Positions 18,891 through 27,862 of a stretch of DNA of 64,000 bases are shown one piece after another. This stretch comes from Nocardia africana NBRC 100379 (GTDB lineage: Bacteria; Actinomycetota; Actinomycetes; Mycobacteriales; Mycobacteriaceae), in assembly GCF_001612635.1 (NCBI RefSeq), contig NZ_BDAV01000002.1, positions 280,835 to 344,834 of the forward strand, written 5' to 3'. Every line of letters starts with the position of its first letter. Position 1 is the first letter of the stretch. The notes beneath the pieces were generated by a model. It saw nothing but the letters and a program-made list of their open reading frames with translations, did not search any database and was not told the DNA's origin. The translations under genes were made by a program, and so were the position numbers.

Positions 18891-20078
18891 TCAGCTCAGA
18901 TATCGGCCCAGCCGCACCAGCGCCTCCTCGATATCCGCGGTGGCGCCGGCGAACGAGAATCGGACCGTGCGGTGTCCGTGACGGGTGTCGAAATCGATCC
19001 CGGGTGCGAGCGCGACACCCGTGTGCGCCAACAGATCCGCGCACCATTGCGTCGAATCCTCGCTCAGATGACCGATATCGGCGTACGCGTAGAAGGCGCC
19101 GTCGGCCGGCGCCAGCTCGGTGATGCCGAGTGCGGGCAGCCCCTCGAGGAGCAACGACCGGTTGCGGGCGTAGCGGCGCACGTGTCCGTCGAGTTCGGAT
19201 TTCGCCTCCGGACCGAAGGCGTGCGCCGCCGCGAATTGCGAGATGGCCGGCGGGCAGACGGTCATATTGGACGCCAGCCGCTGCAGCGCCGGACGCAGCC
19301 GCGCGGGTGCCAGCATCCAGCCCAGCCGCCAGCCCGTCATCGAGAAGTACTTCGACACCGAACCGATCACCACCGATTCACGTGAGGTCTCCCAGGCCGA
19401 GCTCACCGGTTCGGTATCGCCGTCGACTCCCGAATAGGCGATGCCGTGATAGATCTCGTCGGAGATCAGCAGCGTGCCGTGCTCGTCGCACCAGCGGGCC
19501 AGGGCCGCCAGCTCGTCGGGGGCGATCATGGTGCCGGTCGGATTCGCCGGGCTGGCCACGATCAAGCCGGCGGGCGGTTCGGGCAGTTCCTCCAGCATCG
19601 CCACGGTCGGCTGGAACCGGGTCTGCGGGCCGCAGTCGAGTTCGATCACGCGGCAGCCCAGCGCGGTGAGGGTGTTGCGGTAGGCCGGGTAACCCGGACG
19701 AGCGACCACGACGGTGTCGCCGACGTCGAATGCGGCCAGGAAGATCAGCGTGAACGCGCCCGAGGATCCGGTCGTGATCACCACATCGTCGGCCTCGACC
19801 TCGACGCCGTAGGTGTCGCGGTGATGGGCCGCGATGGCCGAGCGCAGTTCCGGGATGCCGAAAGTCTCGGTGTAGCCGAGCAATTCGGCGTCGAGGGCCA
19901 CCTGGGTGGCACGCCGCACCGGGACCGGGGCGGGCGTGGAGGGCTGGCCCGCGGCCAGGACCAGCACGTCGCCGTGGGTACGGGCGCGTTCGGCCGCGGC
20001 CTTCCAGACATCCATGACGTAGAAGGTCGGAACGGTGGACCGCCGGGATTCACTGCGCACCAGACGACGGTAGAACAC
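18891..20078 (-). CDS. Class I/II pyridoxal-phosphate aminotransferase
   Basis: A 395-residue fold-type I aminotransferase. The Schiff-base Lys is in VIGSVSKYFSMTGWRLGWM near residue 240. Other family marks are SPANPTG (substrate and PLP contacts), LISDEIYHGI (Asp binding the pyridine nitrogen), and the C-terminal TVRFSFAG with the substrate-binding Arg. It transfers amino groups between an amino acid and a 2-oxo acid. The GTG at 20078 is taken as the start; an in-frame GTG at 20060 is possible. It is followed on the same strand by a TetR gene across about 250 bases. The specific substrate cannot be told. Confidence 0.88.
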   Translation of the reverse strand: MFYRRLVRSESRRSTVPTFYVMDVWKAAAERARTHGDVLVLAAGQPSTPAPVPVRRATQVALDAELLGYTETFGIPELRSAIAAHHRDTYGVEVEADDVVITTGSSGAFTLIFLAAFDVGDTVVVARPGYPAYRNTLTALGCRVIELDCGPQTRFQPTVAMLEELPEPPAGLIVASPANPTGTMIAPDELAALARWCDEHGTLLISDEIYHGIAYSGVDGDTEPVSSAWETSRESVVIGSVSKYFSMTGWRLGWMLAPARLRPALQRLASNMTVCPPAISQFAAAHAFGPEAKSELDGHVRRYARNRSLLLEGLPALGITELAPADGAFYAYADIGHLSEDSTQWCADLLAHTGVALAPGIDFDTRHGHRTVRFSFAGATADIEEALVRLGRYLS

Positions 20079-20191
20079 CGTGTCGGCCGGCCGGCGCGCA
20101 GTCCGTTTCCCGGCACCGGGCGGCTGAGACGTTGCTGTGCGCCGCCGCGCCTGCCTGCGCGTGCGGGTGGCCCCCTGTTATCGTCGGCAGA

Positions 20192-21196
20192 ATGCCTGAC
20201 CAGGCACGCCGCGCGAAGTCGTACCAGGGGGGCTGGACCGTGATCCGCCCCGACTGGCGAACGACGCTGCGCCGCGACCGCCCCTCGATCGCGAATCGCC
20301 TCCGTTCCTCGGCTCGCCGATCGCGCGATGCCGGGCAGGTCGCGGCGGTCGAATGGCGCACGCGGGCGGGGCGTTGGCAGCAGACCTTCCGGGATCGCCC
20401 TTGGCGGGAGGAATTCGAGACCCTGTGGCCACGGCTGCGCGGCTGGGTCGGCGAGCATCGGGTGCTGGTGATCGGCATGGTCGTGATCGGACTGTTCGCC
20501 GCCGCCGACACCGTGGCGCCGCAGCCCGTCGACTCGACGCCGAAACCCGGTGCGGCACAGCGTATCGCGGTGGCGTATCCGCTTCAGGTGCAGGCCGAAC
20601 CCGAAACCAGCAAGCGTTATCTGACCGCCATCGACAACGGCGAGCGCATGCGCGAGGCGCAGGTGGTCGCCGCGGCCTCGCGGGCCACCCTCGAACGCGC
20701 GAAGGCCGAAGCCGCCGCGGCGGTCGCCGGGACGCCGCAACCCTGGCTGCCCGGGCCGGCCACCTCGATTCCCGACGGCATCATCCCGGGCGGAACCGCC
20801 CCGGCCATCGGCGGTTTCGCCCTGCCCGCGCGCGGCGTGTTCACCTCCGGATACGGCGGCCGGTGGGGCACCTTCCACTACGGGATCGATATCGCGGCCC
20901 CCATCGGTTCACCGATCTACGCCGTCGCCGACGGCACCGTCATCGACGCCGGGCCGGCGCAGGGCTTCGGACTGTGGGTACGCATCCGCCACGACGACGG
21001 CACCATCTCGGTGTACGGCCACATGTACGACTTCTCGGTATCGGTCGGCGAGCGGGTGCGCGCCGGTCAGCAGATCGCTCGTATCGGCAACCGCGGCGAT
21101 TCCACCGGCCCGCACCTGCACTTCGAGATCCTCATCGGCGGACAGCACGTGGACCCGCAGCCATGGCTGGCCATGCACGGCATACAGGTCGGCTGA
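20192..21196 (+). CDS. M23 family metallopeptidase, membrane-anchored
   Basis: A 334-residue LytM/M23 peptidase. An N-terminal basic cytoplasmic region of about 85 residues is followed by one membrane segment (VLVIGMVVIGLFAAADTV), an Ala-rich helical linker, and a C-terminal zinc peptidase domain. The metal ligands are in FHYGIDIAAPIG (His, Asp) and GPHLHFEIL (HxH). Such enzymes cut peptide cross-bridges of peptidoglycan at the outer face of the membrane, or are degenerate activators; here the ligands are intact. The ATG at 20192 begins MPDQARRAKS. The neighbours give no further clue. Confidence 0.88.
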   Translation: MPDQARRAKSYQGGWTVIRPDWRTTLRRDRPSIANRLRSSARRSRDAGQVAAVEWRTRAGRWQQTFRDRPWREEFETLWPRLRGWVGEHRVLVIGMVVIGLFAAADTVAPQPVDSTPKPGAAQRIAVAYPLQVQAEPETSKRYLTAIDNGERMREAQVVAAASRATLERAKAEAAAAVAGTPQPWLPGPATSIPDGIIPGGTAPAIGGFALPARGVFTSGYGGRWGTFHYGIDIAAPIGSPIYAVADGTVIDAGPAQGFGLWVRIRHDDGTISVYGHMYDFSVSVGERVRAGQQIARIGNRGDSTGPHLHFEILIGGQHVDPQPWLAMHGIQVG

Positions 21197-21241
21197 CCCG
21201 GCCGGGGTTCGCTCCCGGCGACAGGGCCGACGCTGTGTCGA

Positions 21242-22534
21242 CTACACCCGGGTGGGAAGCGAGATCCGGTCCTCCACGGCGGCGAGGCCGATATCGGTCC
21301 GGAAGTGGCTGCCGGGCAGTTTGATTCCCGCGATGCGCTCGTAGGCGTTCGCGCGGGCCTCGGCCAGATCGGCGCCCGTGGCAACGACATTCAGCACGCG
21401 ACCCCCGGCCGACAGCAGCGCGCCGTCCGCGCGCAGCGACGTACCGGCATGCAGCACTTCGGCATTCGCGCCCGGGCCCGAGGCCGGCGTGCCCTCGGCG
21501 CCGGAGATGACGTCCCCGGTGCGGGGGCGGCCCGGATAGTTCTCCGCGGCCAGCACCACCGTGATCGCCGCGCCGTCCTTCCAGACCGGCGGCTGCGCCT
21601 GCGCCAGCGTGCCGGTCGCGGTGGCGTGCAGCAGGGCGCCGAGCGGACTGTCGAGCAGGGCGAGCACGGCCTGGGTCTCGGGATCGCCGAAGCGGCAGTT
21701 GAATTCGACGACCGCGGGTCCGGCCTGGCCGATCGCCAGGCCCGCGTACAGCAGCCCGGAGAACGGGACGCCGCGCCGAACCATTTCGGCGGCAACGGGT
21801 TTCACCACATCGTCGACGATTTCGGTGACCGTCTCCGGCGGCAGCCACGGCAGCGGGGTGTAGGCGCCCATGCCACCGGTGTTGGGGCCGGTGTCGCCGT
21901 CGCCGACGCGCTTGTGATCCTGCGCGGGCAGCAGCGGCACCACGGTCTCGCCGTCGACCAGGCAGAACAGGGAGACCTCGGGACCGTCGAGGAACGATTC
22001 CAGCAGTACCGGATGGCCCTGCTCGAGCAGTTCGGCGCCGTGATCGCGGGCCGCGGACCGATCGGTGGTGACCACGACACCCTTACCCGCGGCCAGCCCG
22101 TCGTCCTTGACGACCCAGGTCGGCCCGAAACGATCCAGTGCGGCGTCGAGTTCGCCCGGATGATCGACGACCTCGCTGTGCGCGGTGCGCACCCCGGCCG
22201 CGGCCATCACGTCCTTGGCGAAGGCCTTCGATCCCTCGATCCGCGCGGCGGCCGCCGACGGTCCGAAGCAGGCGATCCCCGCCGCCCGCACCGCGTCGGC
22301 GATACCGAGCACCAGCGGCACCTCGGGACCGATCACCACCAGATCGGCGGCGAAATCCCGGGCGAGGCCCACGACGGCGTCGGCGCCGGCCGGATCGACC
22401 GCCCGCACCTCGGCGACCTGGCCGATCCCCGGATTGCCGGGCGCGGCCGCGATCGCGGTGACCCCGGGATCCCGACGCAGGGCTTCGACCAGGGCGTGTT
22501 CACGGGCTCCGGATCCGATGACGAGTACGCGCAC
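21242..22534 (-). CDS. purD: Phosphoribosylamine-glycine ligase
   Basis: PurD (GAR synthetase) joins phosphoribosylamine to glycine using ATP, the second step of purine synthesis. The 430-residue protein has the N-terminal [15 protein letters not shown] motif, an ATP-grasp core with [14 protein letters not shown], the TGGMGAY loop, and the metal-binding [13 protein letters not shown]. The start is a GTG at 22534, as the protein begins directly at the nucleotide-fold strand. It is transcribed divergently from the HIT gene at 22631. It stands alone here rather than in a long pur operon. Confidence 0.95.
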   Translation of the reverse strand: MRVLVIGSGAREHALVEALRRDPGVTAIAAAPGNPGIGQVAEVRAVDPAGADAVVGLARDFAADLVVIGPEVPLVLGIADAVRAAGIACFGPSAAAARIEGSKAFAKDVMAAAGVRTAHSEVVDHPGELDAALDRFGPTWVVKDDGLAAGKGVVVTTDRSAARDHGAELLEQGHPVLLESFLDGPEVSLFCLVDGETVVPLLPAQDHKRVGDGDTGPNTGGMGAYTPLPWLPPETVTEIVDDVVKPVAAEMVRRGVPFSGLLYAGLAIGQAGPAVVEFNCRFGDPETQAVLALLDSPLGALLHATATGTLAQAQPPVWKDGAAITVVLAAENYPGRPRTGDVISGAEGTPASGPGANAEVLHAGTSLRADGALLSAGGRVLNVVATGADLAEARANAYERIAGIKLPGSHFRTDIGLAAVEDRISLPTRV

Positions 22535-22630
22535 GCGTGACAGCTTAGGGGACGCGGGTGAACAGCAGATGCGGGTACCGGGAGGACAGCCCGCCGCCCC
22601 GGGCACCGCCTCCCGGCCGGGCGGGGCAGT

Positions 22631-23065
22631 ATGAAACCCATGCCATCTGTATTCAGCGCGATCATTGCCGGACAGCTGCCGGGGCGGTTCGTGTGGGAGG
22701 ACGAGGAATTCGTCGCCTTCCTGACCATCGCCCCGGTCACCCAGGGTCATACGCTCGTGGTTCCCCGCAAGGAGATCGACCAGTGGCAGGATCTGGATCC
22801 CGCCACGTTCGCGCGGATGACCGAGGTCGCTCAGAAGATCGGCCAAGCCGTGCGCAAGGCGTGGGATGCGCCGCGGGCGGGCCTGCTGATCGCCGGGCTG
22901 GAGGTGCCGCATCTGCACGTGCACGTCTTCCCGGCGTTCGAGCTGGGCGATTTCAATATCTCCGGCGCCGACCCCGATCCGAGCCCGGAATCGCTGGACG
23001 AAGCGCAGGACAAGATCAAGCAGGCGCTGCGCGATCTCGGCTACGGCGCGAACGTCCCCGCCTGA
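22631..23065 (+). CDS. HIT family protein
   Basis: A 144-residue histidine triad hydrolase with the signature [10 protein letters not shown] near residue 98, preceded by [12 protein letters not shown]. Two ATG codons lie close together (22631 and 22640) and neither has a clear ribosome-binding site. M. tuberculosis has a HIT gene right next to phoR, as here, so this is conserved synteny. Its stop codon lies one base away from the phoR stop codon, a tight convergent junction. The natural substrate is unknown. Confidence 0.9.
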   Translation: MKPMPSVFSAIIAGQLPGRFVWEDEEFVAFLTIAPVTQGHTLVVPRKEIDQWQDLDPATFARMTEVAQKIGQAVRKAWDAPRAGLLIAGLEVPHLHVHVFPAFELGDFNISGADPDPSPESLDEAQDKIKQALRDLGYGANVPA

Positions 23066-23066
23066 A

Positions 23067-24662
23067 TCACTCCTGCGAACGGGGCAGGCGCACCGCGAAG
23101 GTGGTGCCCTGTCCCACCGCGCTGCGCACCGAGACCGTGCCGCCGTGCGCGGCGACCAATGCCTGAACGATCGCCAGCCCCAATCCGGTGCCACCACTGT
23201 TGCGGCTGCGCGAGGTGTCGGTGCGGTAGAAGCGTTCGAAGATGCGCTCGGCGTCCTCGGCAGGCAGGCCCGGCCCGGTGTCGGCGACCTCGATGACGAC
23301 CTCGTCCGGCCCGGGTGTCAGCGCGACGGTGACCGCCGCGTCGGGCGGGGTGTGGATCAGCGCGTTGTTGACCAGATTGCCCAGCACCTGACGCAACCGA
23401 GCCTCGTCGCCGAGCACCTCCAAAGTCCCTGTCCCCGGGCGTATGTCGAGGTCGATGGGCCGGCGGGGCTCCTCGGGCCGCTGGGCCGCGTCGACGGCGC
23501 GGGCGTTGTGCACCGCATCGCTGGCCAATGCCAGCAGATCCACCGGCCGGCGTTCCACCGGGCGCTGCGCATCGAGGCGAGCCAGCATCAGCAGGTCCTC
23601 CACCAGCAGGCTCATCCGCTTGGATTCGCGTTCGATCCGATCCATGAACAGGGCCGGATCCGCCAGCGCCCCTTGCCGATACAACTCCGCGAAACCCTTG
23701 ATCGTGGTCAGCGGGGTGCGCAGTTCGTGGCTGGCATCGGCGACGAACCGCCGCATCCGGGCCTCCGAACGCCGCGCCGATTCCTCGGATGCCTCGGTCG
23801 CGGCGAAGGCGCTCTGAATCTGGGACAGCATGCCGTTGAGCGACTGCGAGAGCCGATCGACCTCGGTGTTGGTGCCCTGCACCGGAACTCGCCGATGCAG
23901 ATCCCCGCTCGCGATGGCCGCGGCGGTCTTCTCCACCTCACCGAGCGGGCGCAGACTCCGGCGAATCACGAACTGCGCCACCACGGCGAGCACGGCGAGC
24001 ACGATGAGGCCCACCGCCACCTGCAACCCGATCAGGCGGTCGACGACGTTCTCGGTTTCGGTGAGCCGCAAGGCGACGATGCTGGAACCCTGGGGGTTCA
24101 CCACCCTGATCGCTCGCCAGTGTTCGTCGGGATCACCCACCGATCCCACGGTTTCGGGATGTTTGGACAGATCGGAGGGGGTGTCCGGAACGGTGGGCCC
24201 CGAACTCAGCAGCAGGCGTTGATTTCCGGTGGGACCGGTCACCTGCACATAGAACAGTGCCGGCGGACGTTCCCGCCCCGGAGGTTGCGGAAGATGCTGG
24301 GGCGGTGGGGCATCGGGGCTGGCCCACGTGTGGGCCGCCTCGAACAGCTGCCGATCGACCTTGTCGATCAAGACGTTTCGCATGGCGGAGGTCACCGCGA
24401 CACTCGACACCAGCAGTCCGAGGCCGGCCAGGCAGACCAGCGCCAGCACCAGGGTGACCCGCAGTGGCACCGCGGCCAGGCGCCGCGAGATCCGGCGCCG
24501 GATTCCCTGCCGAGGCGCAGCGACGCCCTCGGCGCCGGTTCCGGCGACGCCACCCGGTTCGGGATCGGTGCCCGGCTCGGATGCCCAGGCCGTCGTGAAC
24601 ACCGCGTCGGCGCCGGCCGGGTCACGGTCGGCGCGCTCGCGCACCGAGCGCGGATCGCTCAT
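23067..24662 (-). CDS. phoR: Sensor histidine kinase PhoR
   Basis: A 531-residue membrane histidine kinase. The order is: a cytoplasmic N-terminus of about 65 residues; a first membrane helix ([19 protein letters not shown]); a sensor region of about 110 residues outside the membrane; a second helix ([18 protein letters not shown]); HAMP; dimerisation helix with the phosphorylated His in [20 protein letters not shown]; and ATPase with N box (NLVNNAL), DTGPGL and GGTGLGLAI. The segments match mycobacterial PhoR closely. The N-terminal cytoplasmic extension is longer than in M. tuberculosis PhoR. The start overlaps the phoP stop by four bases (ATGA). Confidence 0.92.
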   Translation of the reverse strand: MSDPRSVRERADRDPAGADAVFTTAWASEPGTDPEPGGVAGTGAEGVAAPRQGIRRRISRRLAAVPLRVTLVLALVCLAGLGLLVSSVAVTSAMRNVLIDKVDRQLFEAAHTWASPDAPPPQHLPQPPGRERPPALFYVQVTGPTGNQRLLLSSGPTVPDTPSDLSKHPETVGSVGDPDEHWRAIRVVNPQGSSIVALRLTETENVVDRLIGLQVAVGLIVLAVLAVVAQFVIRRSLRPLGEVEKTAAAIASGDLHRRVPVQGTNTEVDRLSQSLNGMLSQIQSAFAATEASEESARRSEARMRRFVADASHELRTPLTTIKGFAELYRQGALADPALFMDRIERESKRMSLLVEDLLMLARLDAQRPVERRPVDLLALASDAVHNARAVDAAQRPEEPRRPIDLDIRPGTGTLEVLGDEARLRQVLGNLVNNALIHTPPDAAVTVALTPGPDEVVIEVADTGPGLPAEDAERIFERFYRTDTSRSRNSGGTGLGLAIVQALVAAHGGTVSVRSAVGQGTTFAVRLPRSQE

Positions 24663-25396
24663 TTCGCCGACGACCGGCTGCGGCTGGGCGCGCGCATCAC
24701 GTAGCCGACACCGCGCAGCGTGTGGATCAGCCGGTCGGGACCGGTGTCGACCTTCTTGCGCAGGTAGGAGACATAGGTCTCCACCACGCCCACCTCGCCC
24801 CCGAAGTCGTAGCGCCAGACGTGGTCGAGGATGCGCGGCTTGCTCAGCACGGTTCCGGCATTGACCATGAAGTACCGCAGCAGGGTGAATTCCGTCGGCG
24901 AGAGCGCGACCGGTTCCCCGGCCTTCCACACCTCGTGGGTGTCGTCGTCGAGTTCGATGTCCTCGAAGCGGATGCGCGAGGATTTCGTCTCCTCCACCAC
25001 GTGACCGGAGCGGCGCAGAATCACCCGCAGCCGCGCCACCACCTCCTCGAGCGAGAAGGGTTTGGTGACGTAGTCGTCGGCGCCGAGGGTGAGGCCGGTG
25101 ATCTTGTCCTCGACCTCGTCACGCGCGGTGAGGAACAGGACCGGGGCGTCGATGCCGTCGGCGCGCAGCCGGCGCAACAGGCCGAAGCCGTCCATGCCGG
25201 GCATCATGACGTCGACGATGAGGGCGTCGGGCCGGAACTGCTTGGCCCGGTCCAGCCCTTCGGCGCCGTTGGCGGCCGTGGCCACCTCGAACCCCTGGTA
25301 GCGCAGACTCACCGACAGCAGTTCGACGATCATCGGTTCGTCGTCGACCACCAGCACCCGAGCCTCGGGGGTTCGATTGCCAGCCACTCCGTTCAT
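24659..25396 (-). CDS. phoP: Response regulator PhoP
   Basis: A 245-residue OmpR-class regulator. The phospho-acceptor Asp is in LIVDVMMPGMDGFG, the Lys in DDYVTKPFSLEEVV, and the C-terminal winged helix contains KPRILDHVWRYDFGGEVGVV. Long stretches, including the whole ELLSVSLRYQGFEV and HEVWKAGEPV segments, are nearly identical to mycobacterial PhoP, which controls lipid synthesis, acid and redox responses and ESX-1 genes. phoR follows with a four-base overlap. The 150 bases upstream contain no PhoP box that I can recognise. Confidence 0.95.
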   Translation of the reverse strand: MNGVAGNRTPEARVLVVDDEPMIVELLSVSLRYQGFEVATAANGAEGLDRAKQFRPDALIVDVMMPGMDGFGLLRRLRADGIDAPVLFLTARDEVEDKITGLTLGADDYVTKPFSLEEVVARLRVILRRSGHVVEETKSSRIRFEDIELDDDTHEVWKAGEPVALSPTEFTLLRYFMVNAGTVLSKPRILDHVWRYDFGGEVGVVETYVSYLRKKVDTGPDRLIHTLRGVGYVMRAPSRSRSSAK

Positions 25397-25547
25397 GCCG
25401 GCTATCGTCTCTCCTGCAGCCCGGAATGCGCTGAACGTTGTCTGGGAGTTTCCTGCGAGACCCCTGCGGGGCAGGTCGCGGGTGGGAGGCGCTCAACTGT
25501 CGTCACGGCGGTGCGGGTCGAAGCATGCTGCGCCGGAAAAGAGCAGA

Positions 25548-25775
25548 ATGGACGGCGGAAAGGTCGTCATGCGAGCGCTACAGGGTCTGCTCAATGTGGT
25601 GGTGGGCATCCTGACGGCCGTGTTGGGCACGGTGGTCGGATTGCTGGCGGCCGTGGTGTGCCTGCTCGGCGCCGTCCTGTGCGCCACGATCCTGCTGATC
25701 CCGCTGGGAATTCCCGTCTTCAAGCTCGGCAGCCGCCTGTTCGGACTGGCCCGCCAGCTGATGCACCTGCCCTGA
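25548..25775 (+). CDS. Small hydrophobic membrane protein
   Basis: A 75-residue protein made almost entirely of two membrane helices: LLNVVVGILTAVLGTVVGLL and a second Val/Leu/Cys-rich one ending in ILLIPLGIPVF. A short basic end follows. The ATG at 25548 has GGAAAAGAG upstream; the ATG at 25569, preceded by GGAAAGG, would give a 68-residue protein and is equally plausible. It lies divergent to phoP. No known family is recognised; a stress or envelope role is only a guess. Confidence 0.6.
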   Translation: MDGGKVVMRALQGLLNVVVGILTAVLGTVVGLLAAVVCLLGAVLCATILLIPLGIPVFKLGSRLFGLARQLMHLP

Positions 25776-25841
25776 CCTCCCGGGCGGCTTCGTCACGGCT
25801 CACCTTCGTCGGCGCCCGCCTGCGTGCTCGGCCGACGACAA

Positions 25842-25873
25842 AGGCTCCGACCCGCATTCGCAGGTCGGAGCCT
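25842..25873 (-). terminator. Hairpin terminator after tRNA-Thr
   Basis: A perfect 10-base inverted repeat (GGCTCCGACC / GGTCGGAGCC) closed by one extra A-T pair, with a 10-base loop. On the minus strand it is followed by TTTGT. It begins seven bases past the tRNA 3' end and lies between the tRNA and the end of the convergent small membrane protein gene, so it may also serve that gene. Confidence 0.75.
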
Positions 25874-25879
25874 CTCGGA

Positions 25880-25950
25880 GCCCCCTGTCAGGATTGAACT
25901 GACGACCTTCGCTTTACAAGAGCGGTGCTCTACCACTGAGCTAAGGAGGC
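25880..25950 (-). tRNA. tRNA-Thr (anticodon UGU)
   Basis: The minus strand folds into a full cloverleaf. The acceptor arms are GCCTCCT and AGGGGGC, with one G-T pair. The D arm is GCTCAGTGGTAGAGC. The anticodon loop is CTTGTAA with anticodon TGT. The T arm contains GTTCAATCC. The 3' CCA is not encoded. The anticodon reads ACA threonine codons, which are rare in such a GC-rich genome. Confidence 0.95.
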
Positions 25951-26108
25951 GGGTGAAGCGGTGACATCATAACCGGGGCGAGGGCCGTCCGGAAAAATTG
26001 CTCACCACCGTCGGAGGGATCGACGGATCGCAGCGGCTGCGTAGGCCCCTCAGGGCGTCACGCAGCCGCCGATCACCGTCGCTCCGCGCAGTTTCGTCCG
26101 GCGCGGAA

Positions 26109-26351
26109 TCAGGACTGGGCGCCCTGGCGAGCCGCGTCGTCGGCGGCCATCGCGTCACGCAGGCTCTTGGGCCGCATATCCGTCCAGTTCTTCTCCACGT
26201 ATTCGACGCAGGCAGCGCGGCTGTCCTCGCCGAACACCACTCGCCACCCGGCCGGGACCTCGGCGAAAGCAGGCCACAGGGAATGCTGCTCCTCGTCGTT
26301 GACCAGAACGAAGAAGCGGCCGTCCTCGTCGTCGAAGGGGTTGGTGCTCAT
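26109..26351 (-). CDS. MbtH-like protein, orphan
   Basis: An 80-residue MbtH family protein. The fold signature is present: [20 protein letters not shown] near the start, [13 protein letters not shown] with the conserved Trp, and [10 protein letters not shown] with the second Trp and the Pro motif. These proteins bind and activate the adenylation domains of non-ribosomal peptide synthetases. No synthetase gene is within the window, so it must act on enzymes encoded elsewhere or be a remnant. The alpha/beta hydrolase on the same strand starts upstream and may share a transcript. Confidence 0.92.
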   Translation of the reverse strand: MSTNPFDDEDGRFFVLVNDEEQHSLWPAFAEVPAGWRVVFGEDSRAACVEYVEKNWTDMRPKSLRDAMAADDAARQGAQS

Positions 26352-26509
26352 TTCACCTCACTGGATGCTGGCGCTGTGTACGGGAACGCGCTGGATACGG
26401 AACTCGCGGGGCGCGGGCACGAGCCGAAACCGACCTGAGCCGACCGACCAGAGCCGTAGCCCCCGAGCGATGTGTCGACACTAGCAAGACCGACGTTACG
26501 CGTTGGCGG

Positions 26510-27349
26510 TTACCTCGAGCCCGCGAAGAAATCGAGCAGGATCTTATTGACCGCCTCCGGACGTTCCAGATACCCGTAATGCCCGGCGTCGGGGATCTCC
26601 TGGTATCGGGCGTCGGGAATGACTTCGGCCAGCTCACGGGTCAGATACGCGGGAATCATCCGGTCGTCGGCGAATCCGATGGACAGACACGGCACCTTGA
26701 TCGCGCGATAGGCCTGCAACCGATCGAAATCGTGATCCATCCGGCGCTGCGCCCGGATTCCCGGCGATGCCGGTCCGCCGGTGAATTCGAACAGGTCCAG
26801 CCAATCGCGCGCGGAATTCGGGTCGGCCATCGTCGCGGGCGAAAGATTCATCACCGCGGTCACGGCGGCCTCGTATTTGGCGGGCAGTCGCACCCCGGAG
26901 GCGTCGAGTTCGTGTTCGCCGAGCGAGAGCGTCTTCTGAAATTGGTCGAGCCGCGCGTGTCCGGCCATGAATACGGCTTTACGCACGAGGTCGGGACGCG
27001 CGAGAGCCAATTCCTGCGCCACCCGCGCCCCCATCGAGGTGCCGGCGACCAGGGCCGGGCCCTCGTCGAGAAATTCGATCAGCGCCGCGGTGTCGGCGAC
27101 CAATTCGTCGATGGTCATCCCGTCGGGCGCCTCGTAGGACGGAGCGATGCCGCGATTGTCGAACGTGCACACCCGGTAACCGGCAGCGACCAGCGCCGGA
27201 ACCTGGTGCAGCTCCCACACCCGGCCGGGGCTCCCGGTGCCCATGATCAGCACGACCAGCGGGGCAGCCCCCTTGGTGTCGGTGCCTTTGGCCTTGTCTC
27301 CCTTCACCTGGTAGTTCAGCGAGATTCCATTCACCGTGGCCAACGGCAT
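26510..27349 (-). CDS. Alpha/beta hydrolase
   Basis: A 279-residue alpha/beta-hydrolase-fold protein. The oxyanion region is MGTGSPGRVWE, the nucleophile elbow is LVAGTSMGARVAQ (GxSxG), and the C-terminal His is in EIPDAGHYGYLERP. The fold serves esterases, epoxide hydrolases, C-C hydrolases and haloperoxidases, and the motifs do not pick one. The ATG at 27349 begins MPLATVNGISLNYQ, the usual N-terminus; the long upstream in-frame extension is rejected. It lies upstream of the MbtH gene with a gap of 158 bases. Confidence 0.82.
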   Translation of the reverse strand: MPLATVNGISLNYQVKGDKAKGTDTKGAAPLVVLIMGTGSPGRVWELHQVPALVAAGYRVCTFDNRGIAPSYEAPDGMTIDELVADTAALIEFLDEGPALVAGTSMGARVAQELALARPDLVRKAVFMAGHARLDQFQKTLSLGEHELDASGVRLPAKYEAAVTAVMNLSPATMADPNSARDWLDLFEFTGGPASPGIRAQRRMDHDFDRLQAYRAIKVPCLSIGFADDRMIPAYLTRELAEVIPDARYQEIPDAGHYGYLERPEAVNKILLDFFAGSR

Positions 27350-27615
27350 AGTGCTGCGACCCTTTCCACTCGATTCGTGCGGTGCTCGATACACGCAGTG
27401 GGCGAAATACGCCTCCCTACCAACGTTATAGGTTTCGGGGGCCTCGGCGTTTCGCCGGTGTGACAGGTCTCGCCCGCGCAGTTGCGGTTCGGCGGCGGTC
27501 GGTACCGAGTCGACGGGCCCCTGTGCGGCGACCGATACCATTGACAGCGCACGGCGCCGACACCACGACGGTCGAACCCAACCGCCGTGCCACGACCCCG
27601 AGCCGAGAGGACACG

Positions 27616-27786
27616 ATGATGGCCGCGAAGAGCGCCAACGACATCGCGGACGACGACCTGGAACCGCTCGCCGACGAGACCGCACGGCAGGCACAGCGCG
27701 TCGTGGCCGCTTACGCCAACGATGCCGACGAATGCCGGATGCTGCTGTCGATGCTCGGAATCGGTCCCAGCGCACGCAGCGAATAG
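27616..27786 (+). CDS. Small conserved protein upstream of otsA
   Basis: A 56-residue acidic protein ([20 protein letters not shown], then a short helix with [11 protein letters not shown]). GAGAGG lies five bases before the first of two adjacent ATG codons. M. tuberculosis has a protein of similar size just before otsA (Rv3489), so the pairing is likely conserved. It is followed by otsA after 76 bases. No function is known. Confidence 0.65.
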   Translation: MMAAKSANDIADDDLEPLADETARQAQRVVAAYANDADECRMLLSMLGIGPSARSE

Positions 27787-27862
27787 GACGAGCGCCGCAG
27801 CGCTCATAACAACTGAAATCCCACGCCTAGCTCCGCCATTTCGGCGACCGGAGGATCCAGCA

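Noticed and set aside
18891..21242. Possible KstR sites outside 40-61 kb
   Set aside because: No clear TnnAACnnGTTnnA was noticed when reading the promoter regions here, but this was not an exhaustive computer scan.
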